Assembly (NCBI GenBank): GCA_013823505.1
Contig: PNMH01000018.1
Span: forward strand, 1 to 53,850
DNA from: Polaromonas sp.
Lineage (GTDB): Bacteria > Pseudomonadota > Gammaproteobacteria > Burkholderiales > Burkholderiaceae
DNA: 53,850 nt
Direction of reading: 5' to 3'
This document shows positions 24,743 through 33,596 of the stretch, piece after piece. The position numbers were made by a program, and so were the translations under genes. The notes beneath the pieces are model-generated. The model was not told the DNA's origin. It searched no databases and saw only the letters and a list, made by a program, of their open reading frames with translations. Each line of letters opens with the position of its first letter. Within the stretch, counting starts at the first letter, position 1.

Positions 24743-25774
24743 ATGATCAACAAACGCGTCTTCCTCCAGGCTGTCGCCGCCGCCGCCATGGCCACCGCCG
24801 GCATGGGCTCCGCCATCGCCGCCGACATCACGGGCGCTGGTGCCACGTTCCCCTTCCCGATCTACGCCAAATGGGCCGAGGCATACAAGAAAGAAACCGG
24901 CGTTGGCCTGAACTACCAGTCGATCGGCTCGTCCGGCGGCCTGCGCCAGATCCGTGCCAAGACCGTGGCATTCGGTGCAACCGACGCACCGGTGTCCGGT
25001 GCTGACCTCGACAAGGACGGCATGGTCCAGTTCCCCGCCATCATCGGCGGCACCGTGCCCGTGATCAACCTCGACGGCTTCAAGCCCGGCGAATTGCGCG
25101 TTACCGGCCCCGTCCTGGCCGAGATGTTCCTGGGCAAGATTGCCAAGTGGAACGATCCCAAGCTGGCCGCACTGAACCCCGGCAAGACCTTGCCCGACCA
25201 GAACATCACCATCGTGCACCGCGCCGACGGTTCGGGCACGACGTTCAACTGGACCGACTACCTGACCGTGGTCAGCAAGGAGTGGGCCGACACCGTGGGC
25301 AAGGGCGCCGCCGTCAAGTGGCCTGCCGCTTCGTCGGTGGGTGGCAAGGGCAACGAAGGCGTGGCCGCCAACGTGAACCGAGTCAAGGGTGCGTTGGGCT
25401 ATGTGGAATACGCCTACGTGAAGAAGAACAACATGAACTTCCTGCAGCTGCAGAACGCCGACGGCAAGTACGTGAGCCCGGATGATTCCGCCTTCGCGGC
25501 CGCCGCCGCCGGTGCCGACTGGTTCAGCGTTCCCGGCATGGGCATTTCCATGGTGAACGCCAAGGGCGCCACCAGCTGGCCCGTGAGCACCGCCTCGTTC
25601 ATCCTGATGTACAAAGATCCGGCCGACAAGGCGCAATCCGCTGAAGTCCTGAAGTTCTTTGACTGGGCCTTCAAGAACGGCAAGGGCATGGCTGCAGAGC
25701 TGGACTACGTCGCACTGCCGGACGCGCTGACCGCCCAGATCCGCACCAAGGTGTGGTCGCAGATCGCCAAGTAA
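24743..25774 (+). CDS. pstS: Phosphate ABC transporter, periplasmic binding protein
   Basis: Binds phosphate in the periplasm and delivers it to PstCAB. 343 residues with a signal peptide cleaved after SAIA. Phosphate-contact motifs are GAGATFPFPIYAKW, SIGSSGGLRQI, FGATDAPVSG and IVHRADGSGTTFNWTDYL. The ATG at 24743 follows AAGGAG at 8 bases. First gene of pstSCAB-phoU-phoBR, behind a strong Pho box. High-affinity uptake through this system also admits arsenate, which gives the neighbouring ars operon physiological sense. Confidence 0.97.
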   Translation: MINKRVFLQAVAAAAMATAGMGSAIAADITGAGATFPFPIYAKWAEAYKKETGVGLNYQSIGSSGGLRQIRAKTVAFGATDAPVSGADLDKDGMVQFPAIIGGTVPVINLDGFKPGELRVTGPVLAEMFLGKIAKWNDPKLAALNPGKTLPDQNITIVHRADGSGTTFNWTDYLTVVSKEWADTVGKGAAVKWPAASSVGGKGNEGVAANVNRVKGALGYVEYAYVKKNNMNFLQLQNADGKYVSPDDSAFAAAAAGADWFSVPGMGISMVNAKGATSWPVSTASFILMYKDPADKAQSAEVLKFFDWAFKNGKGMAAELDYVALPDALTAQIRTKVWSQIAK

Positions 25775-25794
25775 GTTAGGCTGCTCTCCAAGTC

Positions 25795-25830
25795 ACATCC
25801 GCCGGTCGGTTCAGTCGGGCCGGCGGATGT
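25795..25830 (+). terminator. Hairpin between pstS and pstC
   Basis: An 11-bp perfect stem ACATCCGCCGG / CCGGCGGATGT around a 14-base loop, followed by TGATTTG. It is probably a partial terminator or mRNA-stabilising structure that keeps PstS in excess over the membrane subunits, as in other pst operons. Confidence 0.6.
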
Positions 25831-25870
25831 TGATTTGTGGGGCCGGAAAAGCATCCGGATGGGAGTCAAC

Positions 25871-26869
25871 ATGAGCCTGGGAACCACCATGAGTTCGCAA
25901 CCTGTGTCCATACAGCTGGACAATCCCAACATGGCGTCGATTGCCAAACGGCAACGCTTTCAAGACGTCTTGTTTCACCGCATCACGCAGAGTTTTTCGC
26001 TGCTGGTGTTGATCGCCTTGATGGGCATCATCGTTTCGCTGTTCATCAATGCCTGGCCCACCTTCCAGAAGTTCGGCTTCAACTTCATCTGGCGCGTCGA
26101 GTGGGACATCATCAATGAAGAATTCGGTGCCGCGATCGCGATCGTCGGCACCATCGCCAGTGCGTCGATTGCCATGCTGATCGCTGTGCCACTGGCGTTC
26201 GGTATCGCGCTGTTCCTCACCGAAACCTGCCCCGTGTGGCTGCGCCGCCCACTGGGCACAGCGGTCGAGTTGCTGGCGGCCGTGCCGTCCATCATTTACG
26301 GCATGTTCGGCCTGTTTGTGTTCGCCCCACTGTTCGCCGATTACTTCCAGGTGCCGGTGCAGAACGTGCTGGGCGGCATGCCGCTGGTGGGCTTCTTGTT
26401 CGGCGGCAGCACCAACGGCTTCGGCATCCTGGCCGCGGGTATCGTGCTGGCGTTCATGGTGCTGCCCTTTGTGGCGGCGGTGATGCGCGACGTGTTTGAA
26501 ATCGTGCCGCCCATCCTGCGCGAATCGGCCTACGGCCTGGGATGCACGACCTGGGAGGTGGTGCGCCGCGTGGTGCTGCCTTACACGCAGAAGGGTGTCA
26601 TTGGCGGAATCATGCTCGGCCTCGGTCGTGCCCTGGGTGAAACCATGGCAGTCACCTTTGTGATCGGCAATGCCAACCGCATGCCGACCTCGCTGTTCTC
26701 GCCAGGCACCTCGATCGCCTCGACGCTGGCCAACGAATTCGGTGAAGCCGCCGACTTCCATCTTTCCACCTTGTTTGCGCTGGGTTTCCTGCTGTTCGTG
26801 ATCACCTTCCTGGTGCTCTCGGCCGCCAAGATCCTGATGTTGCGCGCCGAAAAAGCCAAAGGTTTCTGA
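25871..26869 (+). CDS. pstC: Phosphate ABC transporter permease PstC
   Basis: Inner-membrane permease subunit; 332 residues with six predicted transmembrane helices. The ABC-contact (EAA) loop is [25 protein letters not shown], with [17 protein letters not shown] after it. The ATG at 25871 was chosen because GGGAG lies 6 bases upstream; ATGs at 25859 and 25889 are in frame and possible. It is followed after one base by pstA. Confidence 0.95.
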   Translation: MSLGTTMSSQPVSIQLDNPNMASIAKRQRFQDVLFHRITQSFSLLVLIALMGIIVSLFINAWPTFQKFGFNFIWRVEWDIINEEFGAAIAIVGTIASASIAMLIAVPLAFGIALFLTETCPVWLRRPLGTAVELLAAVPSIIYGMFGLFVFAPLFADYFQVPVQNVLGGMPLVGFLFGGSTNGFGILAAGIVLAFMVLPFVAAVMRDVFEIVPPILRESAYGLGCTTWEVVRRVVLPYTQKGVIGGIMLGLGRALGETMAVTFVIGNANRMPTSLFSPGTSIASTLANEFGEAADFHLSTLFALGFLLFVITFLVLSAAKILMLRAEKAKGF

Positions 26870-26870
26870 C

Positions 26871-27725
26871 ATGGAACTCGACAACACCATTTACAAAAGC
26901 CGCCAGCGTACGAACGCCATCGGCCTGACCTTGTCCATGGGTGCCATGGTGCTGGGCCTGGTCGTGCTGCTCTGGATCTTGAGCGTGCTGCTGACCAACG
27001 GACTGGCCGCACTGGACTGGAACATGTTCACGCAGTCCACTCCGGCCCCGGGCAGCGAGGGCGGTGGACTGGCCAACGCCATCGTCGGTAGTTTGATGAT
27101 GGTCGGCTTCGCGGTGCTGGTGTCCACGCCCATCGGCGTGTTCGCCGGGGTCTACCTGGCCGAGTACGGTGACGAGAGCAAGACCGCCGAACTCACCCGC
27201 TTCGTCACCGACATCATGTTGTCGGCTCCCTCCATCGTGCTCGGCCTGTTCGTCTACGCCATTGCCGTGGCCACGGTGGGCAACTTCTCCGGTTGGGCCG
27301 GCAGCCTGGCGTTGTCGCTGATCGCTGTGCCAGTTGTTGTGCGCACCACCGAAAACATGCTGCGCCTGGTGCCCGGCAGCCTGCGCGAAGCGGCCTTTGC
27401 CCTGGGTGCGCCGCGCTGGAAAGTGGCCACGCTGGTCACGCTGCGCGCGGCCAAGAGCGGCGTCATGACCGGTCTGCTGCTGGCCGTTGCCCGCATCAGC
27501 GGCGAAACCGCGCCGCTGCTGTTCACGGCGCTCAACAACCAGTTCTTCAGCACCGACATGGGCGCACCCATGGCCAACCTGCCGGTGGTGATCTTCCAGT
27601 TTGCGCTCAGCCCTTACGACAACTGGATCCGCCTGGCATGGGGTGGCGCGCTGCTCATCACCCTCTCTGTGCTGGTGCTCAACATCGTGGCCCGGGTGTT
27701 CCTGCGTGAGAAAACGCCAGGCTGA
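26871..27725 (+). CDS. pstA: Phosphate ABC transporter permease PstA
   Basis: Second permease subunit, 284 residues, six predicted helices. Family marks are [30 protein letters not shown], the EAA loop [20 protein letters not shown] and [20 protein letters not shown]. The ATG is one base after the pstC stop, so translation is coupled. It forms a heterodimeric channel with PstC. Confidence 0.96.
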   Translation: MELDNTIYKSRQRTNAIGLTLSMGAMVLGLVVLLWILSVLLTNGLAALDWNMFTQSTPAPGSEGGGLANAIVGSLMMVGFAVLVSTPIGVFAGVYLAEYGDESKTAELTRFVTDIMLSAPSIVLGLFVYAIAVATVGNFSGWAGSLALSLIAVPVVVRTTENMLRLVPGSLREAAFALGAPRWKVATLVTLRAAKSGVMTGLLLAVARISGETAPLLFTALNNQFFSTDMGAPMANLPVVIFQFALSPYDNWIRLAWGGALLITLSVLVLNIVARVFLREKTPG

Positions 27726-27771
27726 AGCCGCCGTATCCGAATCCAAACATTCAAAAAATCTGGACAGAAAC

Positions 27772-28560
27772 ATGCCCAATACCGCCGCACAACCTGCTGT
27801 CGCCGCCAAGAACGCGCTTGAACTGCGCAACCTGAACTTCTTCTACGGCAAGTTCCAGGGCCTGAAGAACGTCAACATGAACATCGAGGAGCGCAAGGTC
27901 ACTGCGTTCATCGGCCCCTCTGGCTGCGGCAAGTCGACCCTGCTGCGCACGCTCAACCGCATGTACAGCCTGTACCCCGGCCAGCGCGCCGAGGGCCAGA
28001 TCAACTTCTATGGCCAGAACATCCTGGACGAGAAGCAGGACATCAACCTGCTGCGCGCACGCATCGGCATGGTGTTCCAGAAGCCAACGCCGTTTCCCAT
28101 GTCGATCTACGACAACATCGCCTTCGGCGTGAAGCTCTACGAGAACCTGGGCAAGAGCGAGATGGACGACCGCGTGGAGTGGGCCCTGTCCAAAGCCGCG
28201 CTGTGGAACGAGGTGAAAGACAAGCTCAACCAGAGCGGCCTGTCGCTCTCGGGCGGTCAACAGCAGCGTCTGTGCATCGCGCGCAGCGTGGCGGTGAAGC
28301 CGTCGGTGTTGCTGCTCGACGAGCCCACCTCGGCGCTGGACCCGATCTCCACCGGCAAGGTGGAAGAGCTGGTGCACGAACTCAAGCAGGACTACACCAT
28401 TGCCATCGTCACCCACAACATGCAGCAGGCCGCGCGCTGCAGCGATTACACCGCCTACATGTACTTGGGTGAGCTGATCGAATTCGGCTCCACCGAGCAG
28501 ATCTTCTTCAAACCCGCCAAGACCGAGACCGAGGACTACATCACCGGGCGCTTCGGCTGA
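27772..28560 (+). CDS. pstB: Phosphate ABC transporter ATPase PstB
   Basis: ATP-hydrolysing subunit of Pst and part of the PhoR signalling complex. 262 residues. Walker [11 protein letters not shown]-loop [16 protein letters not shown], signature [18 protein letters not shown], Walker [14 protein letters not shown] and switch His in IVTHNMQQA. The ATG at 27772 gives the usual N-terminal extension before [12 protein letters not shown]; the ribosome binding site is weak. It lies 46 bp after pstA and 53 bp before phoU. Confidence 0.97.
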   Translation: MPNTAAQPAVAAKNALELRNLNFFYGKFQGLKNVNMNIEERKVTAFIGPSGCGKSTLLRTLNRMYSLYPGQRAEGQINFYGQNILDEKQDINLLRARIGMVFQKPTPFPMSIYDNIAFGVKLYENLGKSEMDDRVEWALSKAALWNEVKDKLNQSGLSLSGGQQQRLCIARSVAVKPSVLLLDEPTSALDPISTGKVEELVHELKQDYTIAIVTHNMQQAARCSDYTAYMYLGELIEFGSTEQIFFKPAKTETEDYITGRFG

Positions 28561-28613
28561 TTGCAGCCTGCGTTGAAAATCCAGCAGTTCCGAGCCACAA
28601 CGGGAGAAATTTC

Positions 28614-29315
28614 ATGAGTGACAAACACATTTCCAGCCAGTTCGACGCCGAGTTGAACTCCATCTCTTCGCAGGTTCTTGAAATGGGCGGCCTGGTCGAA
28701 TCCCAGCTGCACCAGGCGGTGTATGCCTTGGTGCACATGAGCATGGAGTCCGCCGAGCAGGTGATCGAGAACGAGAACCGCATCAACCAGATGGAGCTGC
28801 AGATCGATCACGAGATCATCTCCACCATCGGCCGTCGCCAGCCCACCGCGCGCGACCTGCGCTTTCTCATGGCGATCTCACGCACCACGCAGAACCTGGA
28901 ACGCGCCGGCGACGAAGTGGCCCGCATCGCGCGCATGGTGAAGTCCATCATTGAAAACGGCTCGCCGCGCAACCTGCCCAGCTCCGAGCTGCGCGTGGCC
29001 GCCGACCTGGCGTCGGCCTTGCTGCGCAAGACGCTGGATTCGTTCGCGCGACTCGACACCACCATGGCGGTGGCCATCATCAAAGGCGACAACGCCATCG
29101 ACGACGAGTACAACGGCTTCTTGCGCAAACTCATCACCTACATGATGGAAGACCCCCGCACCATTTCGCCCAGCCTGGACCTGCTGTTCCTGGCCAAGTC
29201 GATCGAGCGCGTGGGCGACCACGCCAAGAACATTGCCGAGCAGATCATCTTCATCGTCAAGGGTGAAGATGTGCGCCACACCCCGATGTCCAAAGTCGAG
29301 TCGGTGGTCGGATGA
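28614..29315 (+). CDS. phoU: Phosphate signalling regulator PhoU
   Basis: Cytosolic helical protein that couples Pst activity to PhoR and restrains Pho signalling. 233 residues, two PhoU repeats. Metal-binding motifs E-x-x-x-D appear in NRINQMELQIDHEI, NLERAGDEVARIA and SIERVGDHAKNIAEQIIF. The ATG at 28614 follows GGGAGAA. Its stop overlaps the phoB start by ATGA. Confidence 0.96.
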   Translation: MSDKHISSQFDAELNSISSQVLEMGGLVESQLHQAVYALVHMSMESAEQVIENENRINQMELQIDHEIISTIGRRQPTARDLRFLMAISRTTQNLERAGDEVARIARMVKSIIENGSPRNLPSSELRVAADLASALLRKTLDSFARLDTTMAVAIIKGDNAIDDEYNGFLRKLITYMMEDPRTISPSLDLLFLAKSIERVGDHAKNIAEQIIFIVKGEDVRHTPMSKVESVVG

Positions 29316-30043
29316 GAAAACTGCCACGCGTTCTGGTGGTGGAGGACGAGCCCTCCATCGCCGAGCTGATTGCCGTCAACTTGCGGCACAACGGCTTTGC
29401 GCCCACGGTCGTGTTCGACGGTGTGGCTGCACAGCGCGAGGTTGACGCGGTGCTGCCCGATGTCATCCTCCTCGACTGGATGTTGCCCGGTGAAAGTGGC
29501 GCCTCGCTGGCCCGAGGCTGGCGCAAGAACGAACGCACCAAGACCATCCCCATCCTCATGCTCACCGCGCGCAGCGACGAGAGCGACAAGGTGCAGGGAC
29601 TGGACGCGGGCGCAGACGACTACATCACCAAACCGTTCTCCACCCAGGAGCTGCTTGCGCGCATCCGTGCCGTGCTGCGCCGACGCGCACCCGAGATCGT
29701 CAACGACTCGGTTCAGGTGGGCGAACTCGCTCTGGATGCCGCCACCTACCGCGTCACGTTTCGTGGGTCCGAGCTCAAGGTCGGGCCGACCGAATTCAAG
29801 CTGTTGCACTACCTCATGAAGCACGCAGAGCGGGTACACACCCGTGGTACGCTGCTAGACAAGGTCTGGGGAGACCATGTTTTCATCGAGGAGCGGACCG
29901 TGGACGTGCATGTCAAACGATTGAGGGAATCACTGGGTGAGGCCTCCGGCATGATTGAAACGGTGCGTGGTGCCGGCTACCGGCTCACTTCGATGAACAA
30001 CACCGGGCGACCGGCGCAGGGCACCCCCATTTCCGCCACATGA
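29312..30043 (+). CDS. phoB: Phosphate response regulator PhoB
   Basis: OmpR-type transcription factor that binds Pho boxes when phosphorylated by PhoR. 243 residues. Receiver domain with acidic pair EDE, phospho-acceptor Asp in VILLDWMLPGESG and Lys in ITKPFS; DNA-binding winged helix with the recognition segment ERTVDVHVKRLRESLG. Overlaps phoU and phoR by ATGA at both ends. Its presumed targets in this window are pstS, ppk1, the histone-like gene and perhaps the ars operon. Confidence 0.97.
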   Translation: MRKLPRVLVVEDEPSIAELIAVNLRHNGFAPTVVFDGVAAQREVDAVLPDVILLDWMLPGESGASLARGWRKNERTKTIPILMLTARSDESDKVQGLDAGADDYITKPFSTQELLARIRAVLRRRAPEIVNDSVQVGELALDAATYRVTFRGSELKVGPTEFKLLHYLMKHAERVHTRGTLLDKVWGDHVFIEERTVDVHVKRLRESLGEASGMIETVRGAGYRLTSMNNTGRPAQGTPISAT

Positions 30044-31359
30044 CCCGGCGTGCCATTGAGCTGCTGCTCCTGGTCGCACTGGGAGCGGTGCTGGGCTGGA
30101 CGCAGGATTCACCAGGCTGGACCTTTGCCGGCGCCCTGGCCGGAGCTCTCGCGTGGTCAGTGTTGGACGGACTGCGTGCCCGCAGCTTTCTGCGCTGGCT
30201 CAACAAGGCCGACGTCACCCGCCAGCCGCGCCTCTCGGGCACCTGGGGCGAAATGGTGGACCGCGCCCGCAAGCTGATCAAGAAGCTGGAGAAGAAGGCT
30301 CAGAACAGCGACGCCCGGCTGGAAGATTTCCTTGCCGCGATCCAGGCCTCGCCCAACGGCGTGGTGCTGCTGGATTCAGCCGGTCGCATCGAATGGTCCA
30401 ACCTCACGGCGGCCAACCACCTGGGTTTTGATCCCCAACGCGACCTCGGCCAGTACGTGCGCAACATGGTGCGCAACCCGGCGTTCACCGCGTACCTGGC
30501 GGGCGGAGAGTTCAACCATGAAATCCAGATTGACGGAATCGGGCCGCGTCCCTCTCAGCCGTCCAAGATCTCGTTACAGATCCATCCCTACGGCAAGAAG
30601 CGCAAGCTCATGCTCACGCGCGATGTGACAGCCGTGCAACTGGCCGAAACCATGCGCCGAGACTTCGTGGCCAACGTGTCGCACGAGATCCGCACACCAC
30701 TGACCGTGCTCAGCGGTTTTGTGGAGACCATGCAGAGCATTCCGCTGGAAGAAGCAGATCGCACGCGCTATCTGGGCCTCATGAGCCAGCAGGCTCACCG
30801 CATGCAGACGCTGGTGAGCGACCTGCTCACCCTCTCGCGGCTGGAGGGCAGCCCTGCGCCAGGCCCCGGCGAGTGGATCGACGCCGAAGAGCTGCTCACC
30901 CACGTGGTGCAGGAAGCCCGTGGTCTCACCCAGGCCATTTCGGCGACACAGCACCGCATTGAACCGGCGCCGGGGCCCGCGATCTGGGTGTCGGGCGCCA
31001 AAACCGAACTGCTCAGCGCCATGTCCAACCTGCTCAGCAATGCCGTGCGCTACACGCCGGGTGGTGGGCTTATCCAGACGGGCTGGCGCATGCGCAGCGA
31101 CGGCTGGGCGGAGTTTTTCGTCAAGGACACCGGCCCCGGCATTGCGGCAGAACACCTGCCGCGACTGACCGAGCGCTTCTACCGTGTGGACCGCAGCCGC
31201 TCGCGGGAAACCGGTGGTACCGGTCTGGGTTTGGCGATTGTGAAGCACGTGGCGCAACGCCACGGTGGCCACATCGACGCCGACAGCACGGTTGGCGAAG
31301 GGTCGCGCTTTGCGATCGCCTTGCCACCCAACCGGGTGCGCGAGCGCGTCACCGGGTGA
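30040..31359 (+). CDS. phoR: Phosphate sensor histidine kinase PhoR
   Basis: Inner-membrane kinase/phosphatase for PhoB. 439 residues. Two N-terminal hydrophobic segments in the first 45 residues leave almost no periplasmic loop, as in other PhoR proteins that sense through Pst/PhoU. A linker and a PAS domain (FLAAIQASPNGVVLLD) follow, then the phospho-acceptor box NVSHEIRTPLTVLSGF and the ATPase domain ending in GTGLGLAIVKHVAQRHGG. Last gene of the pst-pho operon; convergent with the next gene, 7 bp apart. Confidence 0.96.
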   Translation: MTRRAIELLLLVALGAVLGWTQDSPGWTFAGALAGALAWSVLDGLRARSFLRWLNKADVTRQPRLSGTWGEMVDRARKLIKKLEKKAQNSDARLEDFLAAIQASPNGVVLLDSAGRIEWSNLTAANHLGFDPQRDLGQYVRNMVRNPAFTAYLAGGEFNHEIQIDGIGPRPSQPSKISLQIHPYGKKRKLMLTRDVTAVQLAETMRRDFVANVSHEIRTPLTVLSGFVETMQSIPLEEADRTRYLGLMSQQAHRMQTLVSDLLTLSRLEGSPAPGPGEWIDAEELLTHVVQEARGLTQAISATQHRIEPAPGPAIWVSGAKTELLSAMSNLLSNAVRYTPGGGLIQTGWRMRSDGWAEFFVKDTGPGIAAEHLPRLTERFYRVDRSRSRETGGTGLGLAIVKHVAQRHGGHIDADSTVGEGSRFAIALPPNRVRERVTG

Positions 31360-31366
31360 GCGGGCC

Positions 31367-33094
31367 TCAGTTGCCCACGCGCTGGTAGACCAGCAGGCTT
31401 TCCTTGCTGTCTGTCAGCCTGCTCACAGTGGACTTGAAAGCCCAGTGTGTCAGGTCGACCCGTTGGTTCAGCGTCATCTGGCTCGCCGGTGCCACCACCA
31501 TGGCTTGGCACGCTTCGCCCTGACCGCCGCCGGTGCGCACCAGGTTCAGTGCGCCGTGGTATTGCAGCGCCGCAATCTGCGCCTGACTCAAGCCGTCGGC
31601 CAACACACAGCCTTGCGCCGGCACCAGGGTGGCAATGCGCCGCGACACCGGTCCATAGCTGCGACCGAAATCGAGCAGCGGCAGCCACAGGGTCATGAGC
31701 AGCAACCAGCACAAGGTGCTGCCCGCGGCGGGCAACACCAGGCTCTTCCACAGCGCCTGCCGGTGTTTGCCCACGCGCCACGCCACCAGCCACAGCCACG
31801 CACCGGTGGCCACAGCTCCCGCGAGGAACAACCACAGCGAGAACTCCGGTACAAAACCGGGCGCCAGCTTGGCCACGTTGGCTGCGGGTTTGGCCGGCAC
31901 GCCGGTCTGCATGGCGAACCAGATCACCCAGATGATCAGCGCGCATCCGGTGAAGAAAATCAGTGTGAACCAGTCCACCAGCGCAGAAACGCTGCGCCTC
32001 AAGGTGGGCAGGGCAAAGGCGGCGAGTGCCGCCAACGCGGGTAAGGCCAGCAGCAGAGCGCGGTCGCGTTCGGGTGACAGCGCGCTGTCCACCACGCTCA
32101 CCAAAGCCGCCCACAAGGGCAGGGCGACGTGGGGCCGCAGCAGCTGATGTCGCCAGCGCCACAGTGTCCAAAGCACCAGCGGCCAGGCTGGCCATGTGAA
32201 CCAGACCAGCAGCTTGCCCCAGCTCTGCCATTCCACTTCATCCAATGCGGTCTGCAGCCCGGGAGCCGGGACTTGTCCGCCGAGCGCAGATGCCCCCATG
32301 ATCAGCACCAGCAGCGCGGTTGCCCAGACCAGGGGGTCGCTCTTCGATGGCGTTTCATTGGACAGCCAGGCGGTGTCGGGTTCAACGGCATGGCGGCGCG
32401 AGAGCCACAAGATCAGCAGCAGGCCGCTGCCCAGCGTGGTCGCGATCCAGGGTGCGCCGCTGAAGACCAGCGCGATCAGGGCCACCGCCCACAGCGCGAC
32501 ATTTCGCAGCGGTTGCCTTTGGCCGGTGTGGGCCATGCGCGAAGCTGTCAGGAGCACCAGCGAGACCAATGCGAGTCGCGCCAGATCGGGTGTGGTTTCA
32601 TGCGAAAGCTGAGCCAGGCCCAGGCATGCCATGAGCGCGAGCAGGCCAGCGTCGGCCAGCGCACGCGCATAGTCGGTGGGTTTGGCCTCACCACCGAAGG
32701 CAAATTGCACAGGTTGTGCCGCTGGTTGGCGCGCGAGGTGATAAACCGTGTACCACGTGCAGACGAGGGTGAGGGCCAGCAGCAGCGCGAAAGGAATGCG
32801 GACCGCAAACTCGGGCGACATGAAGGGCAACAGCTTGATGAAAACCGCACCCAGCCAGTAGGGCAGCGGGCCGGCTTCCTCAACCGCCACGCCCAGTACT
32901 TGTGGGCTCCACCAGCCGCTGTGACCCGCAGCCATTTCCAACATCACGCCGAATGCGGACACGTCGGCGTTTTTCCACGGCTCGCGCCCCAGGAAGCCCG
33001 GCAACACATAGGCGGCGCAGAACAGGAAGAGGGCGATCCGCGGCAAGCGGCGCACGGCCGACTGGGTGACGATAGCGGGGGTAGGCTGGTTCAC
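31367..33094 (-). CDS. Polytopic GT-C-like membrane protein (ArnT/PMT-type glycosyltransferase candidate)
   Basis: A 575-residue integral membrane protein with about a dozen hydrophobic helices. The first periplasmic loop reads FLGREPWKNADVSAFG. An acidic motif after the first helix is where PMT/ArnT-type glycosyltransferases place their catalytic Asp. Later segments are Leu/Ala/Trp-rich helices, and the end is a soluble domain (VLADGLSQAQIAALQYHG). ArnT-like transferases move sugars from lipid carriers onto lipid A or proteins; acceptor and donor are unknown here. It is preceded by the rpmE2 terminator on the same strand. The functional call is tentative, the membrane topology clear. Confidence 0.55.
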   Translation of the reverse strand: MNQPTPAIVTQSAVRRLPRIALFLFCAAYVLPGFLGREPWKNADVSAFGVMLEMAAGHSGWWSPQVLGVAVEEAGPLPYWLGAVFIKLLPFMSPEFAVRIPFALLLALTLVCTWYTVYHLARQPAAQPVQFAFGGEAKPTDYARALADAGLLALMACLGLAQLSHETTPDLARLALVSLVLLTASRMAHTGQRQPLRNVALWAVALIALVFSGAPWIATTLGSGLLLILWLSRRHAVEPDTAWLSNETPSKSDPLVWATALLVLIMGASALGGQVPAPGLQTALDEVEWQSWGKLLVWFTWPAWPLVLWTLWRWRHQLLRPHVALPLWAALVSVVDSALSPERDRALLLALPALAALAAFALPTLRRSVSALVDWFTLIFFTGCALIIWVIWFAMQTGVPAKPAANVAKLAPGFVPEFSLWLFLAGAVATGAWLWLVAWRVGKHRQALWKSLVLPAAGSTLCWLLLMTLWLPLLDFGRSYGPVSRRIATLVPAQGCVLADGLSQAQIAALQYHGALNLVRTGGGQGEACQAMVVAPASQMTLNQRVDLTHWAFKSTVSRLTDSKESLLVYQRVGN

Positions 33095-33156
33095 TGCGGG
33101 GAATATACAAGGCGCTCGAGACAGCAGGACGGCAACGAGACAGGCGAAAGACAGAC

Positions 33157-33191
33157 GAAAAAAAAGCAGCCGGACAACCAGCTGCTTTTTT
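33157..33191 (-). terminator. Intrinsic terminator after rpmE2
   Basis: AAAAAGCAGC (33161-33170) pairs with GCTGCTTTTT (33181-33190) around a 10-base loop. Read on the minus strand, the stem is followed by a run of Ts (TTTTTTTT to 33157 then CGTC). It lies 44 bp downstream of the rpmE2 stop. Confidence 0.8.
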
Positions 33192-33234
33192 GTGCAGGAC
33201 GCAGCGCCCCGGGGGACGCTGATCAGCCGGCCGC

Positions 33235-33498
33235 TTACTTGGCGGCAGGCGTCGCCTTGCCGTAGCGGTTGCGGAAACGCTCCACACGACCACCCATGTT
33301 GTCCACGCTTTTCTGCGTGCCGGTGTAGAAGGGGTGCGACTCGCTGGAGGTGTCCAGCTTGAACAGCGGCAGCTCGCGACCGTCTTCCATCTTGATCATC
33401 TCTTTCGTGTTCGCGCAGGAGCGGGTCACGAATTTGAAGCCATTGGAGAGGTCCTGGAAGCAGACTTCGCGGTAGTTGGGGTGAATGCCCTCTTTCAT
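33235..33498 (-). CDS. rpmE2: 50S ribosomal protein L31, type B (zinc-free)
   Basis: 87 residues. The bL31 core includes [20 protein letters not shown] and [24 protein letters not shown]. The CxxC zinc pair of type A L31 is missing, marking the zinc-independent paralogue that often replaces the zinc form under zinc limitation. No Zur-type palindrome was seen; if this is the only L31 in the genome it may be constitutive. AAGGAC precedes the ATG. Downstream of rho, with its own terminator. Confidence 0.96.
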   Translation of the reverse strand: MKEGIHPNYREVCFQDLSNGFKFVTRSCANTKEMIKMEDGRELPLFKLDTSSESHPFYTGTQKSVDNMGGRVERFRNRYGKATPAAK

Positions 33499-33530
33499 GA
33501 CGTGTCCTTGAGGTTCAGGTGCGGCAGCCG

Positions 33531-33549
33531 CAGGGAAACCATTTCCCTG
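33531..33549 (-). other. Hairpin in the rpmE2 leader
   Basis: A perfect 8-bp stem CAGGGAAA / TTTCCCTG with a 3-base loop, 33-51 bp upstream of the rpmE2 ATG. No T-run follows on the minus strand, so it does not look like the rho terminator. It may be a leader element controlling L31 synthesis. Confidence 0.4.
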
Positions 33550-33575
33550 TACTTGTCGCAATAGCAAAGCCTGCG

Positions 33576-33581
33576 ATTTTA
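33576..33581 (-). promoter_or_regulatory. Candidate rpmE2 -10 element
   Basis: TAAAAT on the minus strand, 78 bp before the rpmE2 ATG and just after the rho stop codon. No convincing -35 is present. Transcription from here would include the leader hairpin at 33531-33549. Confidence 0.35.
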
Positions 33582-33596
33582 GCAGGAAAGTCCGGA

